From positions 1 through 64,000 of the forward strand of contig NZ_VIRS01000004.1 in the NCBI RefSeq assembly GCF_006912135.1: a stretch of DNA of 64,000 bases. Direction: 5' to 3'. Under the pieces are notes generated by a model. That model ran no database searches. It saw nothing but the letters and a program-made list of their open reading frames with translations, and was not told the DNA's origin. Positions 28,591 through 38,005 of this stretch are shown in pieces. The number at the start of each line of letters is the position of its first letter. Position 1 is the stretch's first letter. This DNA comes from Cryptosporangium phraense (GTDB taxonomy: Bacteria; Actinomycetota; Actinomycetes; Mycobacteriales; Cryptosporangiaceae). Position numbers and translations under genes: made by a program.

Positions 28591-29684
28591 AGATCGAGCA
28601 GCCGGGACGCCGAGTCGTCGCCGATCGTCAGCGACGCCCGGCGGCGGCCGGCGTCGGCGGCGGCGCGGGCCGCCTCGGTGTCGCTGAGCACGGTCACGAC
28701 CGCGCCGGCCAGCGCGGCCGGGTCCTCCGGCGGCACGATCCAGCCGGTGCCCGGCGGCACCGCCTCGGCCATCCCGTCCACGGCCGTGACGACGAGCGGC
28801 CGGCCCAGCGCCATCGCCTCCAGCGGCACCAGCGACATGCCCTCCCAGCGCGACGGGCAGACGACCACGTCGGACGCGTACATCCAGCTCAGCGCCGTCT
28901 CCCGGTCCACCGGGCCGGTGAACTGGACGCCCTCGGCACCGGCCCGCTCGACCGCCGCCTCCAGGGCCGGGCGGGCCACCCCGTCGCCGACCAGCACGAG
29001 CCGCGCGCCCGGCACCGCGGCCCGGACCGCCGGCCAGGCGTCGATCAGCACGTCCTGGCCCTTCTGCCGGGCCAGCCGGGCCGCGCACACCGCCACCGGA
29101 ACGCCGTTCTCCAGGCCGAGTTCTTCGCGCACGGAAACACGCGGCCGGGCCCGGATCGGCTCCACCGACCCCGGCAGCACCGCGTTCGGCAGCACCTCCA
29201 TCCGGCCGCTCAGGCCGTGCGCGATGCCCGTGTCCCGCTCCGCCGCGCTGACGCACACGACGACGTCGGTCCAGCGCAGCGCGTACCGCTCCCAGGCCAG
29301 CACCGCGCGCCGCAGGGCCCCGTCGACGGCCTGGAACGACCAGGCGTGCGGGCTGAACACGGTCGGCACCCGGCCGCGCAGCACCATCCGGCCGATCAGC
29401 CCGGCCTTCGCGCAGTGCAGGTGGACGACGTCGGGGCGGACGTCCTCGAGGATCCGCCGGAACTGCTGCGCCTCGGCGAGCATCCCCGGGCCCGGGCCGC
29501 GGACCGCCCGCCAGGTGACCACGTCGGCGCCCCGCGCGCCGGCGAGCGCGGCCAGGCGCCCGCCCGGACACGCCACCGTCACGTGGACGCCGTGCTTGGC
29601 CTGGTAGTCGACGTAGTCCCCCACGCAGTGGGCCAACCCGGTGTTCACCGCATGGGACACATGAAGAACCTGGACGGACGACAC
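28557..29684 (-). CDS. GT4 family glycosyltransferase
   Basis: A 375-residue retaining glycosyltransferase with GT-B fold. The N-domain begins QVLHVSHAVNTGLAHCV; the C-domain carries the nucleotide-sugar signature CPSRWEGMSLVPLEAMALGRP with the E(x7)E motif. LARQKGQDVLIDAW is the usual strand-helix after the linker. The chosen start is GTG at 29684, preceded by GGAGGG; an upstream codon 21 bp away has no ribosome site. It should add one sugar to the lipid-linked repeat unit on the cytosolic face. Divergent from the large fusion transferase. Confidence 0.92.
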   Translation of the reverse strand: MSSVQVLHVSHAVNTGLAHCVGDYVDYQAKHGVHVTVACPGGRLAALAGARGADVVTWRAVRGPGPGMLAEAQQFRRILEDVRPDVVHLHCAKAGLIGRMVLRGRVPTVFSPHAWSFQAVDGALRRAVLAWERYALRWTDVVVCVSAAERDTGIAHGLSGRMEVLPNAVLPGSVEPIRARPRVSVREELGLENGVPVAVCAARLARQKGQDVLIDAWPAVRAAVPGARLVLVGDGVARPALEAAVERAGAEGVQFTGPVDRETALSWMYASDVVVCPSRWEGMSLVPLEAMALGRPLVVTAVDGMAEAVPPGTGWIVPPEDPAALAGAVVTVLSDTEAARAAADAGRRRASLTIGDDSASRLLDLYGEVLQLSAL

Positions 29685-29780
29685 TAATAACCCTCCAGAG
29701 CACACAATGAGGTCGTTCTTGCTTTTATCAGCGTAAAGAGACTAAAACGACCCAGGCGACCCTGCCGGGAGGACAACACG

Positions 29781-32351
29781 ATGGCGCTTTCCGCGATCAC
29801 CCCGCCGCTGCGAGCTCTGGTCGTCACGCCCAGCGGCGTCCTCGGTGGAGCGGAGTCGTGGTTGCTGGCGATGCTCGACCACACCGAGCGGCTGGCCCCG
29901 TGGGTGGTGATGCTGGCCGACGGCCCGCTCCGCACCGAGCTGCTCGACCGGCGCGTCCCGACGATCGTCCGGCCGACCGGGCGCACCCCGGGCGCGCTGG
30001 CGACCGGCGCGGTCTGGCTGGCCCGCACGCTGCGCGAGCTCGATCCCGACGTCGTGGTCGGCAACGGCGTGAAGGCCCAGTGCGTCGTGGCACCGGCCGC
30101 GCACGCGGTCGGCGTCCCGTCGGTGTGGGTCAAGCACGACTACAGCTACGACCGGCGGCTGGCGCGCTGGCTGGCCAAGGCGTCCGGCCGGGTGGTGGCG
30201 ACCGCCGAGGACGTCGCGGTCGCGGCCGGGCGGCCGGACACCGTCGTGATCACGCCGCCGCGCCCGGCCGACCCGGTCCCCCGGGCCGAGGCGGTCGACC
30301 ACCTGCGCTCGCTCGACGTGCCGGCCGGCGACCGGTTGCTGCTGGCCATGCCGACGCGGCTGGTGCCGTACAAGGGCGTCGACACCGCGATCCGGGCCCT
30401 GGCGCAGCCGAACGCGGCCGGCTGGGACCTGCTCGCGGTCGGCCCGGACGACCCGACCCGCCCGGACGAGCGCGAGCGGCTGGCCTCGCTGGCGGCCGAC
30501 TGGGGCGTCGCCGACCGGGTGCACCTGCGCCGGAGCATCCCGGCCGTCGGCCGGCTCCTCACCGGCGCGGACGCGGTCGCGGTGCTCACCCGCCCGGACG
30601 GTCCGCGGACCCCCGGGCGCGAGGGATTCGGCCTCACCGCGCTGGAAGCCCAGCTCAGTGGCGTCCCCGTGGTGGCCGTGGACGACGGGGGGCCGGTCGC
30701 CCGGCGGATCGGACCGCAGCCGGTCGGCACGGTCAGCGCGGTCAGCTCCTCGGCCGGGCTCCTGGTGCCGCCGGCCGATCCGACCGCGGTCGCGGGCGCG
30801 CTGGCCGCGCTGTCCGATCCGGCGATCCGGAAGGCGCTCGGCGCCGAGGGTCACCGGCGCTCGGCCGACCACCCCGACGCCGCCACCCAGGCGGCCCGGT
30901 TCGCCGCGCTGCTGGCCCAGGTCGCGCACCGGCCCGGCGCCGGGCTCGGCAGCCCCCCACCGATCAGCGTGGTCAGCCCGGTGCTCGACGAGGCCCGGGT
31001 GATCGACGGCCTGATCGGGACGATGGCCGCCCAGCTCGGCCCGGACGACGAGTACGTGCTGGTCGACGGCGGGTCGGTGGACGGCACCGCGGAGCGGATC
31101 GCGGCCTGGGGCGCCGACGACCGGCGGATCCGGCTGGTCCGGCACGGCGGCGGGACCATCGGGCACTCGCGCAACGTCGGGGTCGCCGCCGCCCGCCACT
31201 CGTTCATCGCCTGCACGGACGCCGGCTGCACGCCGTCGGCGAGCTGGCTGAACGGGTTCCGGGCGGCCGCGGCCGAGACCGCGGCCTCGGCGCAGCGCCT
31301 GCGTTCCGACGGCACCACGTACCCGAGCGAGCTGCCGATCGAGCTGTACGTCGGGGTGTACTCGGCCGCGGTCCGGCCGGGGTCCTGGTTCGAGCCCGCG
31401 ATGGCCGCGATGAACTGGCCCGACCCGGTCGAGCTGCGTCGCCGGACCGCGCTGCGCGCGCTCTACGGACGGCTGTTCGGGCGCGCGTTCTCGGCCGCCC
31501 GGGTCGACGGCCGGTCGGTCGGGTTCACCCGGGACGTCTGGGCCGCCGCGGGCGGCTTCCCCGAGCACCTGCGGACGGCCGAGGACGAGGCGTTCGGCCG
31601 GGCAGTGCGGGAGATCGGGGCCCGGACCGCGCTCACTCTGGACGCCGCGGTGACGTGGTACCAGCGGCAATCGCTGCCGGCCGCGTTCGCGCAGTTCCGG
31701 GGCTACGGCCGGGGCGGCGGCACCGGCGGGTCGGGCTGGCTGCTGCGCCGGGACGCGATCCGGCTGGCCGGCTACGTCGGCGGGGCGGCCGCGGTGACGT
31801 GGGGTGGCCGGCCCGGGCGGGTGCTGACCGCGGTGGGGGCGGCCGCGTACTTCTCGCTGCCGCTGGCGCGGGTGGTTCGTCGGCGGCAGTCGCTGTTGGT
31901 GGTGCCGCTGGTGCCGGTGGCCGCGCTGGTCAAGGACGGCGCCAAGCTCGTCGGCACGGCCGAGGCGCTGGCCGCCCGGTTGCTGCGGCGCCCGCCGATC
32001 GCGCGGTTGCTGGGACGCCCGCCGGCCGCCTGGTTGGGAGGGAGCCCGGTGACCGCGCGGTTGCTGGGGCGCCCGCCGGCCGCGTCCGATCGCGGGGAGA
32101 CCCCGCCGCCGGGGTACCGCGCCCGCCACCGGGCGCACGGGCCGCGGCTGGCCGCGCTTCCGGCCAAGCCGATCTCGAGCGTGGGGCCGATCTCGAGCGG
32201 GGGGCCGATCTCGAGCGGGGGGCCGATCGTGCACGGTGCGCCGATCGCCTCCGACGGATCCGTTTCGCACGGCGGGCCGATCTCCCACGGCCCCGGGCCG
32301 GACGGCCGGATTCCCGCCGCGGCCGGGCGGATCATCGAGGCCGAGCCGTGA
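29781..32351 (+). CDS. GT4-GT2 bifunctional glycosyltransferase fusion with repeat tail
   Basis: An 856-residue protein joining two transferases. Residues 1-~390 are a GT4 domain (VTPSGVLGGAESWLL, PTRLVPYKGVDTAI, GREGFGLTALEAQLSGVPVV). Residues ~392-650 are a GT2 (GT-A) domain: PISVVSPVLDEARVIDGLIG, the nucleotide-binding segment VLVDGGSVDGT, ACTDAGCTP in the DxD position, and TAEDEAFGRAVREIG as the ED base motif. A hydrophobic region (~680-730) could associate with membrane. The last ~125 residues are low-complexity with LLGRPPAA and PISSGG repeats. Two consecutive sugar additions by one chain are likely. GTGA overlap with the polymerase gene starts an operon running to the sulfotransferase gene. 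Confidence 0.9.
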   Translation: MALSAITPPLRALVVTPSGVLGGAESWLLAMLDHTERLAPWVVMLADGPLRTELLDRRVPTIVRPTGRTPGALATGAVWLARTLRELDPDVVVGNGVKAQCVVAPAAHAVGVPSVWVKHDYSYDRRLARWLAKASGRVVATAEDVAVAAGRPDTVVITPPRPADPVPRAEAVDHLRSLDVPAGDRLLLAMPTRLVPYKGVDTAIRALAQPNAAGWDLLAVGPDDPTRPDERERLASLAADWGVADRVHLRRSIPAVGRLLTGADAVAVLTRPDGPRTPGREGFGLTALEAQLSGVPVVAVDDGGPVARRIGPQPVGTVSAVSSSAGLLVPPADPTAVAGALAALSDPAIRKALGAEGHRRSADHPDAATQAARFAALLAQVAHRPGAGLGSPPPISVVSPVLDEARVIDGLIGTMAAQLGPDDEYVLVDGGSVDGTAERIAAWGADDRRIRLVRHGGGTIGHSRNVGVAAARHSFIACTDAGCTPSASWLNGFRAAAAETAASAQRLRSDGTTYPSELPIELYVGVYSAAVRPGSWFEPAMAAMNWPDPVELRRRTALRALYGRLFGRAFSAARVDGRSVGFTRDVWAAAGGFPEHLRTAEDEAFGRAVREIGARTALTLDAAVTWYQRQSLPAAFAQFRGYGRGGGTGGSGWLLRRDAIRLAGYVGGAAAVTWGGRPGRVLTAVGAAAYFSLPLARVVRRRQSLLVVPLVPVAALVKDGAKLVGTAEALAARLLRRPPIARLLGRPPAAWLGGSPVTARLLGRPPAASDRGETPPPGYRARHRAHGPRLAALPAKPISSVGPISSGGPISSGGPIVHGAPIASDGSVSHGGPISHGPGPDGRIPAAAGRIIEAEP
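32171..32224. repeat. 18-bp tandem repeat in the fusion transferase tail
   Basis: Three units beginning GATCTCGAGC at 32171, 32189 and 32207, followed by a degenerate fourth at 32225, encode PISSxG repeats. The period is in frame, so length variation would be tolerated. Confidence 0.85.
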
Positions 32352-33709
32352 GCCTGCTGTCGAAGTTCCGGGCCGATCACCTGCCGATCGCGGCGGTCGC
32401 GCTGGTGTTCGCGGCCCCGGCGGTCGGCGATCGGCCGATTCCCGGGGGCGGCGGCGAACTGCAGGTCGTCCACGTCGTCTGCGTGTCGGCGATCGCGGTC
32501 ACCGGGCTGTGGGTGCTGGCCGGCCGGCTGCCGATCCGGTCGGCGCTGCGCCGGCCCGAGATCCGGCCCCCGCTCTGGTTCGGCGCCGGGCTCGTCGCCG
32601 CGGCCGCCGCGTCCACGTCGATGGCCGCGGACCCGGTCCGCGGTCTCAAGGTCACCGCGACCTATGCCGCCGGGTGGCTGGTGCTACTCGCGATCCTGCT
32701 CGTCGCCAAGTCCCTCGGGCGTCTGCGGACGCTCGTGGGCGCGGCGGTCGTGGGGTCGCTGGCCGTGACGCTCCCGATTCTGAGCCAGGCCGAGCGGTTG
32801 AAGCCGGTCTACGGCGGCGCGGTCGTGCGTAATCGCGCCCAGTCGATCTTCGCCGACCCCAACCAGTTCGGGTGCTACGCGGCGCTGATCGTGCTGCTCG
32901 CGGTCGGGTGGTTCCTGGCCGCGTCGCAGCGGTGGGAACGGGTGCTCGCGGTGGCCGGTGGGTCCGGGGCGCTGGCCGCGCTGGTGCTCTCGTTGAGCCG
33001 CGGGGCCTGGCTCGGTACCGCGGCCGGGCTGGTCACGGTCGCGGTGCTGCACCCGGGGGTACGGCGGGCGCTGGTGGCCGCGGTGGCGGTGAGCGCGACG
33101 CTGCTCGCGGCCGGGCTGCTCGTCTCGCTGACCGCGCCGGCCGAGGTGCGGGGTGGGCCGGCGGCCGGGCTCGTCGAGGTGGTCGTGGATCGGCTCGCGG
33201 TGATCGACGACCGGGCCGCCAACCCGCACGACGTCCGGCCGATCACCTGGCGGGAGGCCGTGCGTCAGTTCCGCGAGCGGCCGGTGCTGGGGAACGGGCC
33301 GGGGTCGTTCAGCCGGCTCGCGGCCGAGTCGCCGTCGGTTCTCCAGTTCGCGCCCCGGCTGCACGCCCACAACGTGTTGCTGCAGCTCGGGGCCGAGACC
33401 GGGGTGGTCGGGCTGGCGGCCGGGGTCTCGTTCGCCGGTAGTTGCGGCCTGGCCGCGCTGGCCGCCGCCCGCGAACTCCGCCGCCGCGCGGATGGCCGAA
33501 CGCTCGGGCTCGTGGCCGGCGCCACCGGCGCCCTGGTGGCCCTGTCGGTGCACCTGATGGTCGACTACCCGATCCGGAACCCGGTGCTGATGATCTTCGC
33601 CTGGTCGGTCGCCGCCCTGCTCCTCGCGGCCCACGCGGGCGTTTGCCGCCAAGAGCCCGCTTCAGCCGGCCATTTGACGTTGACTTCTCGGCAAACGGCG
33701 GACGCATGA
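32348..33709 (+). CDS. O-antigen ligase/polymerase-type (Wzy-like) membrane protein
   Basis: A 453-residue protein with about ten to twelve membrane helices. The Wzy_C signature region is present near 300-350: ITWREAVRQFRERPVLGNGP, then HAHNVLLQLGAETGVVGL, including the conserved HNxxLxxxxExG pattern of O-antigen ligases and polymerases. It should polymerise lipid-linked repeat units on the outer face, or ligate the chain. GTG at 32348 overlaps the TGA of the fusion transferase gene; the 3' end overlaps the flippase gene by ATGA. Polymerase is the likelier role since no other Wzy candidate is in the locus. Confidence 0.88.
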   Translation: MSLLSKFRADHLPIAAVALVFAAPAVGDRPIPGGGGELQVVHVVCVSAIAVTGLWVLAGRLPIRSALRRPEIRPPLWFGAGLVAAAAASTSMAADPVRGLKVTATYAAGWLVLLAILLVAKSLGRLRTLVGAAVVGSLAVTLPILSQAERLKPVYGGAVVRNRAQSIFADPNQFGCYAALIVLLAVGWFLAASQRWERVLAVAGGSGALAALVLSLSRGAWLGTAAGLVTVAVLHPGVRRALVAAVAVSATLLAAGLLVSLTAPAEVRGGPAAGLVEVVVDRLAVIDDRAANPHDVRPITWREAVRQFRERPVLGNGPGSFSRLAAESPSVLQFAPRLHAHNVLLQLGAETGVVGLAAGVSFAGSCGLAALAAARELRRRADGRTLGLVAGATGALVALSVHLMVDYPIRNPVLMIFAWSVAALLLAAHAGVCRQEPASAGHLTLTSRQTADA

Positions 33710-35304
33710 CGGCCACCCTGCCCACGGACGATCTCCGCGGGATCGCGCGGGCCGGGTCGATCAGCCTGGTCGGGTCCGGGGCCTCGGCCGTGCTCGGGTT
33801 CCTGCTCGTCGTGCAGGTCAGCCGGGGGCTCGGGGCGGCCGGGGCCGGGGCGTTCTCGGTCGTCGTCGCGGTGGCGATGACGCTGGCGGTCGCCGGGCGG
33901 TTCGGCACCGACACCGCGCTGGTCCGGATGGCCCCGCGGCTGCGGGCGCTGGGCCGCACCCGCGACATCGGCGCGGCCGCCGTGGCCGCGCTCGCGCCGG
34001 TGTTCGCGGGCACCACGCTGCTGGCCGTGATCGCCTGGTGGGCGGCACCGCACCTGGTCGGCGTCGTGTTCGAGCACCCGGCGCCGCCGGCCGCGGTCTG
34101 GCTGATCCGGATCGCGGTGGCCACGGTCCCGCTCGGCGCGACCGGGTTCGTCGCGCTCTCGCTCACCCGGGGGCTCGGCAGCGTCGTCCCGCTGACCGTC
34201 GTCGAGAGCATCGCCAAGCCGACGCTGCGCTGCGCGTTCGTCGCGGCCGCGCTGGCGATCGCGCACTGGAAGTGGCCCGGCGCGACCGCCGGCCCGGTGA
34301 TCTGGACGACGGTCGCCTGGGCGGTCCCGACCCTGATCGGCGGCGTCTGGTCGGCCGTGCTCGCGTACCGGGCACTGAAGCCGGTCTGGGCCGAGCCCCC
34401 GGTGCCCCCGTCGGACGAGGCCGGCGTGGCGGCGACCTGGCGGGAGCTGTGGCAGTTCGCGACTCCCCGGGCGGCGGCCAGCGCCTGCGAGATCGCCGGC
34501 ATGCACGCCGGGATCGTGCTGGTCAGCGCACTCGCCGGGGTCGCCGACGCCGGCGTCTACAACGCGGCGCTCCGGCTCGCGCTGGCCGGCACGCTGGCCC
34601 TCCAGGCGCTCCGGCTGGCCATCGCCCCCACGCTGGCGCGCCTCCTCACGGTCGGCGACCTGGCCGGCGTCGAGCATCTGCACCGGACCGCCTCGGTCTG
34701 GATCACGGTCGTCTCGTTCCCCCTCTACCTGGTGTTCGTGGCCTGGCCCGGCGAGGTCCTGCGCCTGTTCGGCCCCGGCTTCTCGGCCGGCGCCGTCGCG
34801 CTGGCCATCCTGGCCGGCGCGACGCTGGTCAACCTGGCCACCGGCCCGGTCTCCACGCTCCTGTTGATGAGCGGGCGCTCCACGCTGACCCTCGCGGTCA
34901 CGCTCACGTCGCTGAGCGGCAGCGTCGCGCTCGCCGCCGCGCTGATCCCGCACTTCGGCGTCACCGGGGCCGCGCTCGCCAAGGGTGCGGCCGTCGTCGG
35001 CGAGAACATCGCGGTCACGGTCATCGTCCGCCGGACGGTCGGCGTCCGGACGCTGTCCCGTCCGCTGTGGCTGGCCGCGGCGGGCGGCGCCGGCTGCTTC
35101 GTCGTCCCCGTAGTGCTGTTCGACGTGGTGAACGGACACGCCGCACCCGACTTCGGCGCGGCGGCCGTCCTGGTGCCGCTGGGCACCGTCGCCTACCTCG
35201 GCCTGCTCTGGCGGTGGCGTCGAACGCTCGCGCTGGCCGAACTGGCCGAAGCGCTCCCCCGGAAGTTCCGCCGGACCGCAGCTACCCCCGAGGAGTCCCC
35301 GTGA
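33706..35304 (+). CDS. Wzx-like polysaccharide flippase (MOP superfamily)
   Basis: A 532-residue protein with about 12-14 membrane helices and the oligosaccharidyl-lipid flippase pattern (SISLVGSGASAVLGFLLVVQ at the N-terminus; GVADAGVYNAALRLA in the middle; ARLLTVGDLAGVEHLHRTAS at the start of the second half). It should move the undecaprenyl-linked repeat unit across the membrane. The ATG at 33706 overlaps the polymerase stop; the end overlaps the sulfotransferase start by GTGA. The tail ends in a basic, cytosolic segment. Assignment to Wzx rather than MurJ rests on context. Confidence 0.88.
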   Translation: MTATLPTDDLRGIARAGSISLVGSGASAVLGFLLVVQVSRGLGAAGAGAFSVVVAVAMTLAVAGRFGTDTALVRMAPRLRALGRTRDIGAAAVAALAPVFAGTTLLAVIAWWAAPHLVGVVFEHPAPPAAVWLIRIAVATVPLGATGFVALSLTRGLGSVVPLTVVESIAKPTLRCAFVAAALAIAHWKWPGATAGPVIWTTVAWAVPTLIGGVWSAVLAYRALKPVWAEPPVPPSDEAGVAATWRELWQFATPRAAASACEIAGMHAGIVLVSALAGVADAGVYNAALRLALAGTLALQALRLAIAPTLARLLTVGDLAGVEHLHRTASVWITVVSFPLYLVFVAWPGEVLRLFGPGFSAGAVALAILAGATLVNLATGPVSTLLLMSGRSTLTLAVTLTSLSGSVALAAALIPHFGVTGAALAKGAAVVGENIAVTVIVRRTVGVRTLSRPLWLAAAGGAGCFVVPVVLFDVVNGHAAPDFGAAAVLVPLGTVAYLGLLWRWRRTLALAELAEALPRKFRRTAATPEESP

Positions 35305-36227
35305 ACAGCATCCTGCGCCACGTCGAGGTGCCGGATCCGGTACGCGCCGCCAAGAAACGGATCCCGCGGCCGGTGAAGCGGGCCGTGCGCCGGGCCGTCC
35401 GCCGGTACGGCGAGCACACCGCGGACGCCCGGACGCTGCCGGACTTCCTGATCATCGGGACGAAACGCGGCGGGACGACGTCGGTCTGGAACTGGTTGGT
35501 GCGGCACCCGAACGTCGCCCCGATGTTCCCGGCCCTCCAGCAGATCAAGAGCCCGCACTACTTCGACGTGCACTACCAGCGCGGCGAGCGCTGGTACCGG
35601 TCGCACTTCCCCACCGAGGCCGCGCTCGAACGGGCCGCGCAGCGCACCGGGATCCGGCCGCTGACCGGCGAGGCGAGCCCGTACTACCTGTTCCACCCGC
35701 TGGCTCCGGAGCGGGTGCAGCACACGGTGCCGAAGGCGCGGCTGATCGTCCTGCTGCGCAACCCGGTCGACCGGGCCTACTCGAACTACTGGGAACGGCG
35801 CGGCTCGAACGCCGAGCCCCTCCCGACGTTCGAGGCGGCGATCGACGCCGAGGAGGAGCGGCTGGCCGGCGAGACCGAGCGGATCCTCACCGAACCCGGC
35901 TACCGCTCGTACCACCACGACTGGCACAGCTACCTGGCCCGGGGCCGTTACGTCGAGCAGCTCACCGGCTGGCTCGACCGGTTCGGCCGGGACCAGGTGC
36001 TGGTGCTGCCGTTCGACGACCTGCGCCGGGACGCGAACGGCGCCTACCGGGTGGTCCAGGAGTTTCTCAGCCTGCCGGTGGTGGAGCCACCGCGGCTGGC
36101 GCATCACAACAAGCTCCCGGTGCCCCCGATGGCCCCGGCGACCAGGGCGCGGCTCGTCGAGTACTTCCGCCCCTGGAACGCCCGTCTGACCGAATTGCTC
36201 GAGACCCCCTTCGACTGGGATCGCTGA
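35301..36227 (+). CDS. PAPS-dependent sulfotransferase
   Basis: A 308-residue sulfotransferase of the heparan-sulfate NDST-like type. The 5'-phosphosulfate loop is IIGTKRGGTTSVWNWL (51-66), with a Gly-Gly variation of the usual KxGTT. The 3'-phosphate motif is LRNPVDRAYSNYW near 152-164. A basic N-terminal stretch (17-36, RAAKKR and RRAVRR) may contact membrane or polymer. GTG at 35301 overlaps the flippase stop codon, so it belongs to the same transcript. It should transfer sulfate from PAPS to a hydroxyl of the polysaccharide or its lipid-linked unit. The convergent CysQ-type gene would hydrolyse the PAP by-product. Confidence 0.9.
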   Translation: MNSILRHVEVPDPVRAAKKRIPRPVKRAVRRAVRRYGEHTADARTLPDFLIIGTKRGGTTSVWNWLVRHPNVAPMFPALQQIKSPHYFDVHYQRGERWYRSHFPTEAALERAAQRTGIRPLTGEASPYYLFHPLAPERVQHTVPKARLIVLLRNPVDRAYSNYWERRGSNAEPLPTFEAAIDAEEERLAGETERILTEPGYRSYHHDWHSYLARGRYVEQLTGWLDRFGRDQVLVLPFDDLRRDANGAYRVVQEFLSLPVVEPPRLAHHNKLPVPPMAPATRARLVEYFRPWNARLTELLETPFDWDR

Positions 36228-36248
36228 GCCATCCCCCATAGGAGAAAA

Positions 36249-38000
36249 GTGCGTCCTCCCTCTGCCAGAACCCGCCGCGCGCTCGCCGCGCTCGCGCTCG
36301 TCGGGGCCCTGTTCCCGACCGCGCACCCGGCTGTGGCCGCCGGTACGGCCGCCACCAAGGTCTTCACGGCCGACGCCCAACCGACCTGGCAGACCAACGG
36401 CACGGTCTGGGCGGTCACGATCGTCGGCGGGGTGGTCTACATCGGCGGCAACTTCTCGGCCGTGCGTCCGCCCGGCGCGCCCGCGGGCACCCGCGAGGTG
36501 GCCCGGGACAACCTGGCCGCCTTCGACGCCCGCACCGGCAACCTGCTGCCGCTCTCGCACACGTTCGCGTCGCCGCGCTACGCGTTCAGCGTCTCGAAGC
36601 CGGACGTGTCCTGCGACGTCGACTGGGATTCCGAGTACTACAGCTGCGACACGATCTACCGGATCAAGGCCTCGCCGGACGGGTCGAAGATCTACGTCTC
36701 GGGCGACTTCAGCAGCGTCGACGGGCAGGCCAGGAGCAAGGTCGCGGCCTTCCCGACCGCGGGCGCGGCCAGCGCCAACCTGCCGCTCGACCGCACGTTC
36801 GCCCCGAGTGGCATCAACTCCCGGGTGCGGGCGTTGGCGGTCGGGGCGAACTCGGTCTACGTCGGCGGGATCTTCACCCAGGTGGGCGGTCAGTCCCGGG
36901 AGCGGCTCGCGGCGCTGAGCGCGCGCACCGGCGTCGTCCTGCCGTTCGCCGCCCGCGCGGACGGCGAGGTGCTCGCGCTGTCGCTGGCCGCGAACGGTCA
37001 CCGGCTGGTCGTCGGCGGTAACTACGACACGCTCAACGGCGTCGCCCAGCACGCGCTGGGGGCGGTCGACCCGGCCACCGGGGCGAGCACGGCCTGGGCC
37101 TGGCGGGGCGTCCCCCGGACGTCGTACATCACCGACATGGCGGTGGACCGCAACGCGGTCTACGTCTCGTCCAACGGCGAGGGCACCTGGGACGGCCGGG
37201 CCGCGGTGGATCCGCTGACCGGGGTCCTCAAGTGGTTCGACAGCTGCCTGGGGGCGACCTGGGCGCTGGCGCTGCACGGGGACCTGCTCTACAGCGGGTC
37301 GCACGCGCACAACTGCAACGACACCGCCGGGGGCTTCCCCGAGCAGGCGACCGACCTGCCCGAGCCGCGCTACTACCGGCTGATGGCGCAGACCACCCGC
37401 GGGAGCCGCACGACGATCCAGTACTGGTTCCCGTCGACCAACGGAGGTGACCCGAACGTTCCGGCGACCCGGTCTCCGTCGAAGCTCGGCCCGCGGGCGA
37501 TGGCCAGCGACGGGCGGTCGCTGTGGGTCGGTGGTCAGTTCACGACCGTCAACAACGTGCCGCAGCAGGGCCTGACCCGCTTCACGACGACCGCGACGTC
37601 CAAGGCCCCCTCGACGCCGCTCGCGCCGACGATCGCCAACAGCGGCGCCAACGCGGTGACCGTGACCTGGCGCGGAGTCGAGGACCTGGACGACCCGGTC
37701 GTGACGTACGAGATCTACCGCGGCTCGTCGATGGTGTACCGCGGGCGGGCGTCGGCCAAGCCGTGGGAGACGTCGAAGAGCTACCAGTTCACCGACCGGG
37801 GCCTGACCGCCGGGACGAGCGTGCAGTACCGGGTGCGGGCCGTCGACGGACGGAACACCGCCGGGGCGTTCTCGCCGATCGCCACCGCCACCGTCGGCCA
37901 GAGCGCCGAGCCGGCCGAGACCTGGCCGAACGACCCCTGGACCAACACCGGCTGGCAGCCCCGCCAGCGCGATTCGTGGTTCGACTGGGGCGGCTGGTAG
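36249..38000 (+). CDS. Secreted beta-propeller protein with FN3 domain
   Basis: A 583-residue exported protein, last gene of the polysaccharide operon. The signal peptide contains RTRRALAALALVGALF (Sec, or possibly Tat, given the RR) with cleavage after AVA near residue 30. Blade-like repeats follow (VVYIGGNFSAV, KIYVSGDFSSVDGQ, SVYVGGIFTQVGGQ, SLWVGGQFTTVNN), about six in all, forming a propeller up to ~450. A fibronectin type III domain (about 458-550) and a Trp-rich C-terminus ending DWGGW complete it. GTG at 36249 follows AGGAG. It probably sits in the extracellular matrix and binds polysaccharide. No catalytic motif seen. Confidence 0.8.
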   Translation: MRPPSARTRRALAALALVGALFPTAHPAVAAGTAATKVFTADAQPTWQTNGTVWAVTIVGGVVYIGGNFSAVRPPGAPAGTREVARDNLAAFDARTGNLLPLSHTFASPRYAFSVSKPDVSCDVDWDSEYYSCDTIYRIKASPDGSKIYVSGDFSSVDGQARSKVAAFPTAGAASANLPLDRTFAPSGINSRVRALAVGANSVYVGGIFTQVGGQSRERLAALSARTGVVLPFAARADGEVLALSLAANGHRLVVGGNYDTLNGVAQHALGAVDPATGASTAWAWRGVPRTSYITDMAVDRNAVYVSSNGEGTWDGRAAVDPLTGVLKWFDSCLGATWALALHGDLLYSGSHAHNCNDTAGGFPEQATDLPEPRYYRLMAQTTRGSRTTIQYWFPSTNGGDPNVPATRSPSKLGPRAMASDGRSLWVGGQFTTVNNVPQQGLTRFTTTATSKAPSTPLAPTIANSGANAVTVTWRGVEDLDDPVVTYEIYRGSSMVYRGRASAKPWETSKSYQFTDRGLTAGTSVQYRVRAVDGRNTAGAFSPIATATVGQSAEPAETWPNDPWTNTGWQPRQRDSWFDWGGW

Positions 38001-38005
38001 AAGCC

